Assembly: GCA_020466095.1 (NCBI GenBank)
Contig: CM035806.1
Coordinates: 13,634,724-13,698,723 of the forward strand
Reading direction: 5' to 3'
From: Chlorops oryzae
Taxonomy: Eukaryota > Arthropoda > Insecta > Diptera > Chloropidae
Length of the DNA: 64,000 nucleotides
Positions 26,241-37,693 of this stretch are shown here, in pieces. The notes beneath the pieces are model-generated. The model was given only the letters and a program-made list of their open reading frames with translations, made no database searches and was not told the DNA's origin. The translations under genes were made by a program, and so were the position numbers. How positions within the stretch are numbered: position 1 is the stretch's first letter; the number at the start of each line of letters is the position of its first letter.

Positions 26241-26429
26241 CGATTGTTTCTCGAGCACTAATTTTTGTTGTTTATTGGCAATATATGGCAAGTTTGCTGT
26301 CAGTTATTTTTCGCTTGGCGCTGTGGCTCTTTTTATACCCGACACACCCTCTGTCGATGGTATATTGCGTTTGTGTGGTTGTGTGTAACACACCGTCTGT
26401 CTGCCTGTCCGTCTGCACCTTCAGGACTT

Positions 26430-26490
26430 CCCGCGAGGGGAATCAATTTTCGATTTACGGGCCTGGCAATCCCGCGGACCCTAGCCAACA
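26430..26490 (-). mobile_element. SINE tail fragment (same family as 10770-11076)
   Basis: GCGAGGGGAATCA, GATTTACGGGC and CCGCGGACCCTAGCCAA match 10789-10850 in the same orientation. Only the tail is present, with no A or B box. Confidence 0.65.
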
Positions 26491-26559
26491 TTTCGACCAT
26501 TCTTGGCTGATTGGGTATAGAATCTATGTACTTATAAAATGGAAGTGGCTTATGTCAAG

Positions 26560-26895
26560 TCACGGACGGTAGACCAATAGACCGTAACTTGGTACGACGG
26601 GGATCAGGGCCCCACGGACTGACCACCCGTGCCTGATCGTTTGAGAGGCCCCCTTGTGGGAGGCTCGTCGGGGTCCTGCTTGTTAAACGGTGAGCTGGCA
26701 CCACACCATTACTAATGCGTTCTAATATTGTGGCTTACCACCGCATCAGGAAACGATTAGTACACTGTGATCTGTGAGTAGGTACACAGTGGCAACCCGT
26801 CGGTTTGTGAATACCGACCGTGTACATTGAGGTGCTCTAGAGTGAGGCCCACCCAGGGTATGGACCCACGTAAAACCACAATATGTATGTAACTC
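26560..26895. other. GC-richer block of unknown origin
   Basis: About 335 bp (for example CCCCACGGACTGACCACCCG and GAGGCCCACCCAGGG) stand out from the AT-rich surroundings. They lie between Helentron sequence on both sides. No open frame, tRNA fold or known rDNA motif is recognised. It may be captured or inserted DNA. Confidence 0.5.
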
Positions 26896-27015
26896 CAGTA
26901 GTAGGGTCTGTCACAAAAATCCCAAAACTGCCCCAAAAACAGCCTTTTTCGATAATATTTGAATGAAATTTAGAATTTGAGCATATATTTAAGCCTCCGA
27001 TGAGAATTTAAAATA

Positions 27016-28303
27016 TTAGGTGTAGTAAAAAGAAATCCATTATTTTTCCAATAGATGGCGTTATTTATCTGCATCTCGCGTTGTATAAGTCCGATCGTGT
27101 TCCGCTAGGGGGCATTAGAAAGATGACAGTTCCTACTAAAAAAGCTTTTTTGACACTTTTTTGATTGATTCATTCAGTTTTGTTTGAGAGCTTGTCAAAG
27201 ATGGACATCAGCAAATAGAAAATTCGCTACATTTTACAGCTTTTCTTGGATAAGGGAGATAACGCAAGCCAGGCGGCTGAAAATGTGAATAGCGTTTATG
27301 GACCTGGTACTGTAACAGCCAATCATGCGCAATTTTGGTTTCGTCGATTCCGTTCCGGTAACTTCGATGTCAAGGATGCACCACGCACTGGAAGGCTAAT
27401 TGTCAAAAATGTCCATAAAATCATGGAAATTATCGAGTCCGACCGTCATGTTAGCACTGTTTCGATTGCAAAAGAGCTAAAGATTGCACAAAAAACCGTT
27501 TGGAACCATTTGAATAAGGCTGGATACACAAAGAAGCTCGATGTATGGGTGCCACACGAGTTAACGCAAAAAAACCTCATAGACCGAATTTCCATCTGCG
27601 AATCGCTGCTGAACCGCAACAAAATCGACCCATTTCTGAAGCGGTTGGTGACTGGTGATGAAAAGTGGGTCACTTACGACAACGTCAAGCGAAAACGGTC
27701 GTGGTCGAAACACGGTGAACCGGCGGAAACGGTGGCCAAGCCAGGATTGACGGCCAGGAAGATTTTGCTGTGTGTTTGGTGGGATTGGCAGGGAATTATC
27801 TACAATGAGCTGCTCCCATACGGCAAAAGTCTTAACTCGGAACTCTACTGTCAACAATTGGACCGTCTGAAGGAAGCAATCGCCCATAAGCGGCCAGCTT
27901 TGGCCAATAGGAGAGGAATTGTGTTCCATCAAGACAACGCCAGGCCACACACATCGATAGTGACTCGCCAGAAGCTCCGGGAGTTTGGTTGGGAGGTTCT
28001 TCTGCATCCACCTTATAGTCCGGACCTGGCACCAAGTGATTACCATCTGTTCCTGTCCATGGCGAACAATTTTGCTGGTGAAACATTCGCTTCAAGAGAG
28101 GCTTCTGAAATTCGACTGTCTCAATTTTTTGCTAATAGGAACGAGGGCTTCTATGAGAGAGGCATAATGAAATTACCTTTAAAATGGAAACAAGTTATCG
28201 AACAAAACGGCGCATATTTGACCTAAATCGGGTCATTCTAACTATCTTAAATAAAGCCCTCAATTTAATGCAAAAATAATGGACTTCTTTTTACTACACC
28301 TAA
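27016..28303 (+). mobile_element. mariner element, second group, 1288 bp
   Basis: The inverted ends read TTAGGTGTAGTAAAAAGAA continuing to about 28 bp, with TA duplications at 27014-27015 and 28304-28305. It differs from the irritans-type element at 18732 in both ends and protein. The transposase carries one early stop only, so this copy is younger or better preserved. The subgroup is not assigned. Confidence 0.93.
27201..28226 (+). pseudogene. mariner transposase with a single stop at codon 6
   Basis: ATG at 27201 opens MDISK, then TAG at 27216-27218. The frame then runs open to 28226 (335 sense codons). Helix-turn-helix features lie in the first third. WVPHELTQ, the motif before the catalytic domain, and the DD34D triad (TGDEKWVTYDN, FHQDNARPH, PPYSPDLAPSDYHLF) are intact, with 34 residues between the second and third Asp. 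The next in-frame ATG, at 27246, would drop the first 15 codons. The stop may be a recent mutation, so the element is close to functional. Activity cannot be judged from sequence alone. Confidence 0.9.
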
Positions 28304-28468
28304 TATTTGGACAAGTGGGCGTGGCAAAGGGGCTGTTTTCATAAAGATATTGAATAAAAGTCGGTATATGGGCCCCCAAATGGTCTTAAAATTTTTTTAA
28401 ATATTCTTCTTAAACGGTTGCTTTTCGGGCGTTTCGGGTTCGCCTGACTATAATACCCTTACTTGTTT

Positions 28469-29788
28469 TGAATTGCCTTTATATATTTTTTTTTAAGTAG
28501 CAGCGTGCTGTCAGCTGATTGCAAGAAAGTAATGCACATTGACAGTCTGGAGACCTGCTTTTGTGATTTGCATTGGCGGTTTTTGATTTCGTATTTCAGC
28601 TGTAATCTGTTTAGAGTATTAGATTGAATCATTTTATTTTAATAAGAATACTTATGTATGTATATACGAATAGAGTTTGTCCAATTATAAGGTCCTAATA
28701 TTAAGACTTTTCGGATTTCGGAGGGTCTTAGGAACTGTTACCATTAGCCTTACAAATCGTTTGTCGCATTGCCGGGTGTTCACTGTAGAGAAATGTACAT
28801 GATAATTCAGTGAATAAGTCAAAAATAATTGCTACCGTCTGTAGCTTCAAAAGAGCAGTGAAAAGTTTTTTTTTTTTTTGAATTTTTTCCCCCCTTAAAT
28901 AAGACTTAAAAAGTAATTACAATGAGAGAAAAGATTTTACGCAACTTTCTTAAATAAACTAATTGCTAAGCTTTTTGAAACTTCTAAGGCAGAAGCTGTG
29001 AAATTTCTATGAAAACGACGAGTCAAACTGAAAATAATAGACATTGAATACCTCTCCCGCGAAAGCTTATTGCTTAGAATTTGAAAAAGCAAAATGAAAA
29101 ATGAAAACATTTTTCCATAAAAACATCACTTGATTTTGTTTACTTTTTGCGTAAAATGATCCAACAAAAAAAAAAAAAAAAAGAAAAGTCGTTATCTCAG
29201 ATCATGCATTCCAGACATATTTTGCACTGACTGTGGCACATTTTTCTCTGACAAACCTAGGAATTATCGAGAAAATAATATCCGAGGGTTTACCTCATAT
29301 TCAATTTTAGAGATCCGAATTTAAGGACCCTATTGCATAATGTCCAGGGATTGTCTTTTCGATGTCAGAGCAGTCTTATCACTTTCATTCCCACGAACAA
29401 TTTTAGAAGATAATTTAAATTGAATCTGAATTCAGCCCGATTCTAAATACATATTCTCTAGGATTTATGGCCCTAGAGATTTTTCCACGAGAAACAGGAA
29501 GTGTTAAAAACGACCACAATAGAGAGAACGTGATGATAGTTTCTTAAGTATTTTCGAAATTCTTGATCTCTTTTGCAAGTTTGCAAAATAAAAATAAAAA
29601 ATTAACCCTTTACCGCATACGAACCTGGTTACATAGATTCGTTTTGATGGAAATAGATACCTACCTACATGTATAATTGTAATAATGTTTCATAATTATT
29701 TAATATATCACGCAGTAAGAGGTTAACAAAACCGTTGTGTGGAAAATACAAAAATTTCCCATTTCTTTCATATTTCATATAAGTATCA
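28469..29788. other. Intron DNA with one MITE end
   Basis: No gene is seen. It contains the truncated MITE listed at 29430 and A-rich runs. Confidence 0.4.
29430..29495 (+). mobile_element. Palindromic MITE, truncated copy 3
   Basis: ATTCAGCCCGATTCTAAAT matches the end of the 18493-18728 element. Similarity fades after about 65 bp, and the second arm is missing. Confidence 0.6.
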
Positions 29789-30256
29789 TATCTCTCTCCC
29801 TCTCTCATTTTCTCTCTCTCATTTTCTTACTCTTTTCTCATTCTCTCTCTTTCTCTCTCTCTCTCGTTCTCTTACTCTTTTCAGTCTCTTCTCTATCTCT
29901 CTCAGTCTCTCTTTCAGTCTCTCTCTCTCTCTCTCTGTCTCTCCCTCTCTCTCAGTCTCTCTCCCAGTATTCTTTCAGTCTCTCTCTCATTCTCTCGTCT
30001 CTCTCTCTCTCTTCTTCTCTCTCTCTCTCTCTCTCTCTCTCATCTCTCTCTTCTCTCAGTCTCTCTCTCTCTCATCTCTCATCTCTCATCCTCTCATCTC
30101 TATCTCTCCTTCTCTCTCTCTCTCATCTCATTTCTTCTCTCTCTCTCTTCTCTCTCTCTTCTCTCTCTCTCTCTCTATTCTCTCTCTCTCTCTCTCATTC
30201 TCTCTCTCTCTCTACATTCTCTCTCTCTCTCTCTATATTCTCATTCTCTCTCTCTA
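29789..30256. repeat. CT-rich compound microsatellite
   Basis: Runs of CTCTCT with ATTT, CAGT and CATT interruptions span about 470 bp. The two overlapping open frames here are Ser/Leu artefacts. Confidence 0.95.
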
Positions 30257-30257
30257 A

Positions 30258-30598
30258 TTGCCACTATCTTCGACATCTAAACCTTACACAAATTCATTCA
30301 ACTCACTCAGATCTACGGTATTGGCAATGGCTCTTTGTTGCCTCTTATTCATGCACAATCTCATTCTCATGGCATCTCAGCACTCGGAACTCTAACTCAG
30401 CATCTAAATTTCTTCGTAATTTCATTTACTTTTAAGCCACTATTTCGACATTAAAGCACTTACACAAATTCATTCAACTCACTCAGAGTCTAACGAGTAT
30501 GGGCAATGGACTCTTGTTGCCTTTAATTAGCAACAATCCATTCCAGGCATTCAGACACCGGAAACAAACGCAGCATTTAAATTGTCATCGTAATGCAT
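30258..30598. repeat. Diverged tandem duplication, ~176-bp unit
   Basis: The copy starting at GCCACTATCTTCGACAT (30260) is repeated from GCCACTATTTCGACATT (30436). Shared blocks include ACACAAATTCATTCAACTCA and GGGCAATGG-like segments, with many differences. It abuts the CT block. Confidence 0.75.
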
Positions 30599-32560
30599 TA
30601 AAGTAACGAAGAAAGTTGAAAAAACAAAACGAAGCAACAGAGTATTTTTATTATTTTTTTTATTTTTTTACAGTAACAAGTAACAAAATAACACGCTAGA
30701 TAGTGAAGGATGGGGAGCACAGAGAAAGAAGAATAAGAAATAATAAAAAAAAGCGAAAAGAAATGAAAAAGTCTAGCAACCCACACAGCATAATGCGTCA
30801 TGTTTGGGGTCCACGCCTGCCTCAAGCACTTGAGACTGCATAAATTGCAGGAAGAATACATACATACCGATAATAAAAATGAAAAAAGAAAAACAAAAAA
30901 CAACGAAGAAACTGAAGAATGGCAATTATGAAGGGAGATAAGCTAAGCTAAGAGGAAGAGTGGCACATTGTTTTCCGAAAATGCTCAATTACTCATTGCA
31001 TGTTTCATCGTCTGCAGGGATTTCTTTCGTCTAGAACTAAAGAAACACAGAAACAGCATTGTCTACACATGTACGTACACACACACACACACACACACAC
31101 ACAATGTGTATGTGTTGTTTCTTTCGACTCTCTACCGGCATAAATATTTGGCCACCATCCAACGACGTCATCTATTTAGCGCCATCTGCGGCAATAATTC
31201 CGGTCAAGACAAACGGTCTCAGTGGTAACCGCTTTACAACTGATACCCCCTCTCGCCCACCCTCTCAACCACTCGCACACTGACCGGCGGGGTTTTTTCT
31301 TTTTTTTTTTCACTTCAATTTTCACACGTTTTTTTCAAAAATATTTTTTTCTTCTTTTTCTCCTGCTTTCAATTCGAAATTTATTCCATTGCTCTCAATA
31401 TATTCATTTCATCTGAAAACATTTTCATTTCGTTGTGTATTCGAAATTGAATAATTCGCGAGGTTAACGTTCTTAGGAATGCGCGATTATGTCACGCAGA
31501 CAATACGTAGACGACGACAATGTCGCTTGCATGGAAATCGAACCAGAAGCATTTAAAGATGAAATAAAATAAAAATTAAAAAAAAAAAAAAAAATAAAAA
31601 ATAAAAATACAAAATTCCAAAAATCCTCAACATAAATTCTTATCGTTTCCCCCTTTTCACTCGATTCGCATACATATACAAAATTCGGTTTTATTGATGT
31701 GAATATTTATATACATATTGAATATTTTTCTGTTCTTCTGTTTTTTTTTTTAATTTAATTCTTTTTTTTTTTTGTTTTTGCGACTCCATCGGATTTGCAT
31801 TCCAACGAGCGTGATGCACCTACTTCACATGAAACGACAAAAAACAAATTGCATGACGCCTTCGTGGAAACATCAATACATACAAAAGGCAACAGCATTA
31901 AATGCGAAGGAAAGCATAATAAAAGTCATAAAAAAGAACAGAAAAACAAAACAAAATTATATATAAAAAAAAAGTATGTATAAGAAAAAAATAGCTTTAT
32001 TAAGTGCAATTCCATTCCGATAGTTGCTGCTCGCTCGCTCCATGACATTCCGTGCCAGTATACGGAATATATGAAATGGAGACTGAGACTCTTGCACATC
32101 GACACAGCGCCGCTGAATGCTCTCTGAATGAACAGCGACAATAGCAGCAAAATAATAGCGACATTGAATTGAGTTTGGAATCATTCAAGACGAGCGGCGG
32201 CGTCTAATGAACTTGCATGAGTTGTGGATTTAAAATTGAAAAAAAAAAAAAATAAAAAAAATAATAAATAAATAAGTAAAAAAAAAAAAAAATAACATTG
32301 ATCGATATCGCTGCAAATGCATAAACAAATTTTTTCCTCATGTAATGGTGATTAGGTCGCCGCGAGAGTGTGAAAGGGGATTCGATATGAATTTTGTGGT
32401 GAGAAAACTATTACATCGATTATTGTTTGTGGCTCTCTTCATTTATGATTTCAAATAATCATTTAAAAAGCAATACCACCTCGACGATTCATTTCCATCA
32501 ACTTTCAGATGCATCGTGAAACCAAGAAGGAAACTTTCCCGAATCCCGTCAAAAGAATAA
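30599..32560. other. Intron DNA; one AC microsatellite
   Basis: An (AC)n tract lies at 31078-31102, and A- or T-rich runs are frequent. No exon or RNA gene is supported on either strand. Confidence 0.45.
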
Positions 32561-32773
32561 ATTCAATCAACTCGATTCGGAATATTCCCGGGGAATTTAC
32601 TTTTTTCGAGAGTACACTTCTTCTTTCTTATGTAAATATTTTGGGGAAGAAATTTGATGAGAAATGGGTACTTGAGCCATACCCATAAGTTTCCTTACCC
32701 TATCTAAAAAGAGAATTTCTAGTCTCACGAAAAGGGAATTCGTTCCCTGGTAATATTCAGAATCGGGCTGAAT
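32561..32773 (-). mobile_element. Palindromic MITE (copy 2, opposite orientation)
   Basis: Its arms (CGATTCGGAATATTCCCGGG and, at the right, TTCAGAATCGGGCTGAAT) match copy 1 at 18493-18728. The asymmetric centre (AAATGGGTA, ACCCTATCTA) lies in reverse relative to copy 1, fixing the orientation. The left terminus is degraded. Confidence 0.75.
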
Positions 32774-33000
32774 ATGGTTTCAGGCCTTTCACTTTCAGTA
32801 ATACTCTAGCCCTTTAAGCCATCACAAAAATGTATTCTCATTTGGACATTGCTCAACACTTCTGACTGATCGGGACCTTAAAGAAGCGAAGTGACTTTAT
32901 TAGCACTGACACTGGCATGACAAATTTGGGAATAATGTGAAATTTGTCACTTACAACGTTATTCTCGCTGCTCAGCCTCAACTTATCCAATTGCAGTGAA

Positions 33001-33740
33001 CTCTCTCTATTCTCTCTCGTCTCTCTCTCTATCTCATTCTCTCTGTATCTCTCATTCTCTCTCTCTCTCATTCTCTGTCTCTTCTATCTCTTCTCTCTCT
33101 CTCATTCTTCTCTCTCTCTCTCTCATTATTCTTTCCCTCATTCTCTTCTCTCATCTCTCTCTTATTCTCTCTCTCATTCTCTCTCTCTAATTCTCTCTCT
33201 CTCATTCTCTCTCTCCTCTCATTCTCTCTCTCTCTCTCTCTATCTCTCTCTTATTCTCTCTCTCTCTCTTTCTCTCTATTCTCTCTCTCTCTATTCTCTA
33301 TCTCTTCTCTCTCTCTCTTATTCTCTCTCTCTCTCTTATTCTCTCTCTCTCTCTTATTCTCTTTCTCTCTCTTATTCTCTTCTCTCTCTCTTATTCTCTT
33401 CTCCTCTCTCTATCTCTCTATCTCTCTCTCTCTATTCTCTCTCTCTCTCTTTATTCTCTTCTCTCTCTTATTCTCTTCTCTCTCTTATCTCTCTATTCTC
33501 TCTCTTATTCTCTATCTCTATCTCTCTATCTCTCTATCTCTCTCTCTCTTATTCTCTCTCTATTCTCTTCTCTCTCTTCATTCTCTCTCATTTCTCTCTC
33601 TCTCTCTCTCATTCTCTATCTATCATCTCTCTCTCTCTCTCTCATTCTCTTCTTCTTATTCTCTCTCTCTCTCTTATTCTCTCTCTCTATCTCTCTCTCT
33701 CTCTTATTCTCTATCTCTCTCTCTATTCTCTCTCTCTCTA
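33001..33740. repeat. CT-rich compound microsatellite
   Basis: About 740 bp of CTCTCT with CATT and TATT interruptions, like the 15.4-kb and 29.8-kb blocks. The 265-residue open frame over it is an artefact. Confidence 0.95.
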
Positions 33741-34009
33741 AATTTTCTTCGCTTCATATTTCATTTACATTTACATTTCTCTCTCCCTTAAGCGGGCACC
33801 TATGGGCCCGAAAAATATGTCGGCTTAACAATTTTTATGCCCGATAAGGCAACATTCGAACGTCCTTTCTCTTTCTGCAATTACGACTATATTACGTACA
33901 AAATAATTTGTTGATTCAAATGGAGTTTGGAAGAATAATGATTTAAGAAAAGAATGCAAGGTAAGTGTCATCGAAGCTTTTTGTAATTGAGTATTTTGGA
34001 GTGGTTGCC

Positions 34010-34199
34010 ACTTAGGCCGTAGTATACCAGGCCCGTTGTAATACCACGAGGGGTTTTTTCTTGTGTTTCTGTGAGTGTATATGTCTTTTTATGCAGTGTG
34101 CTTCTAACATGGACTTGGAACATTACACTCCGTTTCGCCTGTGCGGGGAATCGAACCTATGCGATCAAGGGCATAGCACGCATCGACTACGCTATCTTA
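34010..34199 (-). mobile_element. tRNA-derived SINE (copy 2)
   Basis: On the minus strand, box A AGCGTAGTCG and box B GGTTCGATTCC precede GCGAAACGGAGTGTAATGTT, matching copy 1 at 10770-11076. The body is shorter and diverged, with GTTAGAAGCACACT in place of GTTAGGGGCACACT. The 3' end is approximate. Confidence 0.7.
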
Positions 34200-35485
34200 T
34201 CTTTATCTTTGTCGGGCAAACTTCCAATTCATAATAAGTAGGCTCAATCGTTTTTTTTAAATCAGTGACAAATATTTCACAGGAATTTTTGTTCATTTCA
34301 GCAAACAAACAAAAAAGTGAGACCCTTAACCCAAGCCCGATAAGGTCTATCTACATACATAATCTTTCTGTAATTTTCAGATAAATTTCTATATCAATTT
34401 TTATAACATTTCACAACAATTCACGTGTTTTTTTTTTAGACCCCTTGCCGATGCTGAAAAATTGAAATTCTTTTGAATCTTTTGAATTGAAGCAGACGGA
34501 AAAGACGAGTCTGAAGGCTAAATCCTTGAATGGCAATGGATGAGTGAGTGTGCCGATTGATTGCATATCAAATTTTGAGATGTATTTCATATTCACTGTG
34601 ACCTAATTAAGAGAAACGAAGTAGGGATTATAAAGTGGACGGAGAGAGAGAGAGAGAAAAAACCATCAAGGGAAATAACGTTGCTTGTTCGTCGTTCTAT
34701 AAAGTCATAATTTCAAGTATGAGAAAGCCCGCATAAATCAAGAAAACCGCTTCAAGTAGCTTGAGTTTCCTCGTCTTCTATTTTTTTTTTTTTTTTTTTT
34801 TTAGATAAGCGCAAGTTATTCAGCTAATGAACTGTTTTAAAGTGTCACCCTATAATTAGAGATAGTCACTCAGCCATTCAGTCATTGTAAGTACATGTAA
34901 GAAAATTGCCTGATTATTAATTAGGCATAGTTCTTAATAGAAACCCATGAACGCATGGCTGAAAAATTTCAATATTTCGACGCTCAAAAAAGGAAATAAA
35001 AATGAAAGTTTCAACTGGCACGAGCAAGTACGAATTGAGCAACCGAGCCATGAGCCATGCAAGCGAGCAACCAAGCAATTCGATCAAGAAGCCCACTCTT
35101 GTCCGTCTGTGAGTGAGCATTTAAGCGATTCGAATAGAAACTCCGATATGGCCATCACCATCATTCGAACAACGCACGCCTAGGCTCGGTGTTCGGCTTG
35201 GTTCGGATCGGCTCCGCCTCAGTTCAGTTCAGTTCAGTTTAGCCATGTTCAATCAATCGGAAAACTGATTATGCGATAATTGCATGCATCTCAAGTCGGC
35301 CACGTTGTTGCATGCAATTTTTTGATACCATCGAATGTTCAAAATAAACAATTGTATGGATCTATAAATTCGATATTGCCTATTGTTGACAAAACCATAC
35401 TACAGCATATGCATATGCGCCCAATATGTATAGATACAATCGACAAATGTTTGACTTACTCGACTGGACGCGATTGTGAATGATT
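34200..35485. other. Intron DNA near the Src42A donor
   Basis: No exon is seen. A pentanucleotide run (AGTTC)n lies at about 35220-35240, and a 24-T run sits near 34780. Small frames at 34947-35183 show no family resemblance. Confidence 0.4.
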
Positions 35486-35528
35486 GAGAAGAAGAAGAAG
35501 AAGAAGAAGAAGAAGAAGAAGAAGAGAA
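35486..35528. repeat. (GAA)n microsatellite
   Basis: About 14 GAA units sit 60-100 bp inside the Src42A intron, just downstream of the donor site on the minus strand, where they read (TTC)n. Confidence 0.95.
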
Positions 35529-35586
35529 AACAAAAACAGAAAACGGGATAACACTGCTATTGGTCTTTTAGTATGCACCAACATAC

Positions 35587-35868
35587 CTGCGTATCGTTGA
35601 GAATTTCCAAGTGTTCGCTCTTTCGGAAACTCAAGTCCTCGTCTGTCCGCGCATCATAATCGTAGAGGGCTACGAATATCTTTGCATTCGCATTGGAAAT
35701 TTCATTTTCGGGAATTTGTGGCACCGGACGCACTTGTTCCTGCGGTTGTCCAATCGGTCCGATCGTTAACTGTTGAACGCCGGCGACCACGCCCACCGTA
35801 TCATCAAGTTGATTGCGGTCAACAATTTTATCAATATCGGGCTTCTCAGTGCGCAGGCAATTACCCAT
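35587..35868 (-). CDS. Src42A: Src42A, first coding exon (myristoylation site and start of SH3)
   Basis: Ninety-four codons on the minus strand begin [14 protein letters not shown]. Gly2 with a nearby Cys4 is a typical N-myristoylation/palmitoylation anchor placing the kinase on the inner plasma membrane. Residues 1-62 are the unique region ([11 protein letters not shown] resembles fly Src42A). SH3 begins at about residue 64 with the [15 protein letters not shown] signature at 67-81. The exon stops after NDTQ at a CAG|GTATGT donor, phase 0, and continues at 15266. The start is chosen because MGNC is the only sensible Src N-terminus. The match to Drosophila Src42A is strong by memory; orthology is inferred. 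Confidence 0.95.
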
Positions 35869-36235
35869 GTTTAAACACTTTGCGCTTACGATAAAAACTC
35901 TTGAAATTTAAGAAAAATTCAACTCTTTGTTATAACTTCTTTTTTTCTTTTTTTAATTTGAATTTTAATTTCAATCTTCTATTTTGATTTTGTTTCGTGG
36001 CTGTTGTTGGTTTTGTTATTTGTTGTTGTTGTCGTGTTATTGTAGCTGCTGCTGATGGTCGTGCTATTTTCGACGAAATCGTCTTAAGATGAAAGAAGTA
36101 GCGAAAACAAACGCGATTTCTACGCACACGCAAATTCGAATTTATTACACGCACACTTTTTTTTAGCTACATTTCATTTATTTCTGCACTCTAAAGACTT
36201 TTTTACAATCGTATCGCAACTTTACAGCCATTTTC
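35869..36235 (-). promoter_or_regulatory. Probable 5' UTR / promoter region of Src42A
   Basis: Upstream of the ATG (to the right) the minus strand is rich in CAA/CAG and A-rich words typical of fly 5' leaders (CAGCAGCAGCTACAATAAC). I cannot fix the start site, and a non-coding leader exon further right is possible. The inverted-repeat cluster begins soon after, at 36458. Confidence 0.4.
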
Positions 36236-36457
36236 TCAGAAGTTCCGTTGCTACTGACAGCACAAAATTAGTTGGTACACGAAAGTAGCTCGATACAGTG
36301 AAGCGGCACCAAGTACTTATTAGGAGAATAGCACTTTTATGAACGGGTACTTGGTACTTGTATTTTCGTATAGCGGCATGCATGATGCCTTTTACACTAG
36401 TCGATTGTTGACCGTCAGCTCTAATTTTCGGGGAACAAAACGATAGCATATCGTTAT

Positions 36458-36624
36458 TACGCTATTTACACGTTACACGACATTTCGATAATGAAACAAA
36501 TTTTCGTTGGCAAGAGAGGCAGGAGGAAGAGAAAAAAACGCTCCCATACCACATCCCCGTGCGTCCGTAGCAAACAAAAAGTGTGTGTTTCATTATCGAA
36601 ATGTTTAAACGTGTAAATAGCGTA
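36458..36624. mobile_element. Inverted-repeat MITE, 167 bp
   Basis: The ends TACGCTATTTACACG and CGTGTAAATAGCGTA are followed inward by the complementary ACATTTCGATAATGAAACA, giving arms of about 38 bp with a 90-bp centre. It is non-coding. Confidence 0.75.
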
Positions 36625-36712
36625 TAAGTGTTAAAGCGAATGTAACGCCAAAAGGGAATATCGATAGGAAGTCACGATCAACAATTGAAACCGAGCCGCG
36701 AATAACGTTGTA

Positions 36713-37414
36713 AAGCGAACCCGACACGGTACTGAATGCAGTACTGAACGCTATATGTGTATTAGTGAAATAGATGTGTATGCGTCTCAATTACAACGAG
36801 GGAAGCGATTCAGTACGCAAAATCCAAATCGTTTTGATTTTGCGTACTGAATGGCTGAATTCAGTAACGCGTATGCGCGACATACTGAATTCAGTAACTG
36901 AATTCATTTGAGAGAAAATTTTACGGGGAGACGACGTGATGGCGGACAACGATGATAAATCATTTATTTTGGAATTCATCGAAAAAACCTGAATTAATTT
37001 TTTTTTTTTTAAATCTTATGAAGACTTAATTTATGTATATACTTTTTAAATTATTTTTTTAGTTTATTGAAAACTTAAATTAATGTTTTTATTTTCTTAA
37101 AAACAAATAAATACTGAATTTTTTTTTTTTTTCTTAAAAACCTATGAAGACTGTTTTTTTTAAATTTTTTTAAAAAGAAATTTAGCCAATTTTTCATCCA
37201 AATCCTTTTTTTGTTTTTCGTTTTCCTTTTTTTTTTAATGCCACTACAACAGCCGCCAAAATTATTTTGTCCGCGTTTGACATTGTCGTCTGCACTCGTT
37301 GAAAACAAGCGGCAAATAATGAAGTATACTAAATTCAGTAACGTCTCGACGCAAACATACTGAACACGTACGTATGAATTCAGTAGGCTATTCAGTACCG
37401 TGTCGGGTTCGCTT
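36713..37414. mobile_element. Non-autonomous DNA transposon, 702 bp
   Basis: A 25-bp perfect inverted terminus starts AAGCGAACCCGACACGGTAC and continues TGAAT (36713-36737; inverse 37390-37414). Subterminal ACTGAATTCAGTA words recur inside. No transposase is present, and the interior is AT-rich with poly-T runs. Target duplication is unclear. Confidence 0.75.
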
Positions 37415-37430
37415 AAGAGACAAAGAGCTG

Positions 37431-37693
37431 TTATACACGAGCGTGTTATAACGCGCGTTTTTTCACTCGCGTGTCGAGTTTGTAGGACGGCGGTATAGAG
37501 ATGTAAGCGGGGTAGTTAAATATGCAAGAGTAGCGAATTTCATGCGTATTTTTAACATTTGCGTTGCTCGCTTTCGCATGATTGAATTTTTAGCAAGGAA
37601 AATTGTGTTAAGAAGGAGCAGAGGAAGGCAATGGGCCGCTCAAACGTCACAAACACGCAAGCAGAAAGTCTAGCAAAATATCAACGTGTATAA
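37431..37693. mobile_element. Inverted-terminus element related to 38070-38231
   Basis: Ends are TTATACACG and CGTGTATAA. The left 90 bp (CACTCGCGTGTCGAGTTTGT, AGGACGGCGG, GATGTAAGCGGGGTAG) match the palindrome at 38070-38231. The right part is unrelated to that copy. Confidence 0.65.

Larger units (their letters stand above)
26331..28468 (+). mobile_element. Helentron copy interrupted by other DNA and a mariner
   Basis: It begins TTTTATACCCGACACACCC and CGATGGTATATTGCG. The body phrase GGTCTGTCACAAAAATCCC occurs at about 26905. It resumes after the mariner with GTGGGCGTGGCAAAGGGGC and ends CGCCTGACTATAATACCC then TTACTTGTTTT. Foreign pieces inside it are a SINE tail (26430-26490), a GC-richer block (26560-26895) and the mariner (27016-28303). 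Confidence 0.8.

Noticed and set aside
27561..28046. Minus-strand frames of 75-161 residues opposite the second mariner
   Set aside because: They are shadows of the transposase coding strand with no independent resemblance.
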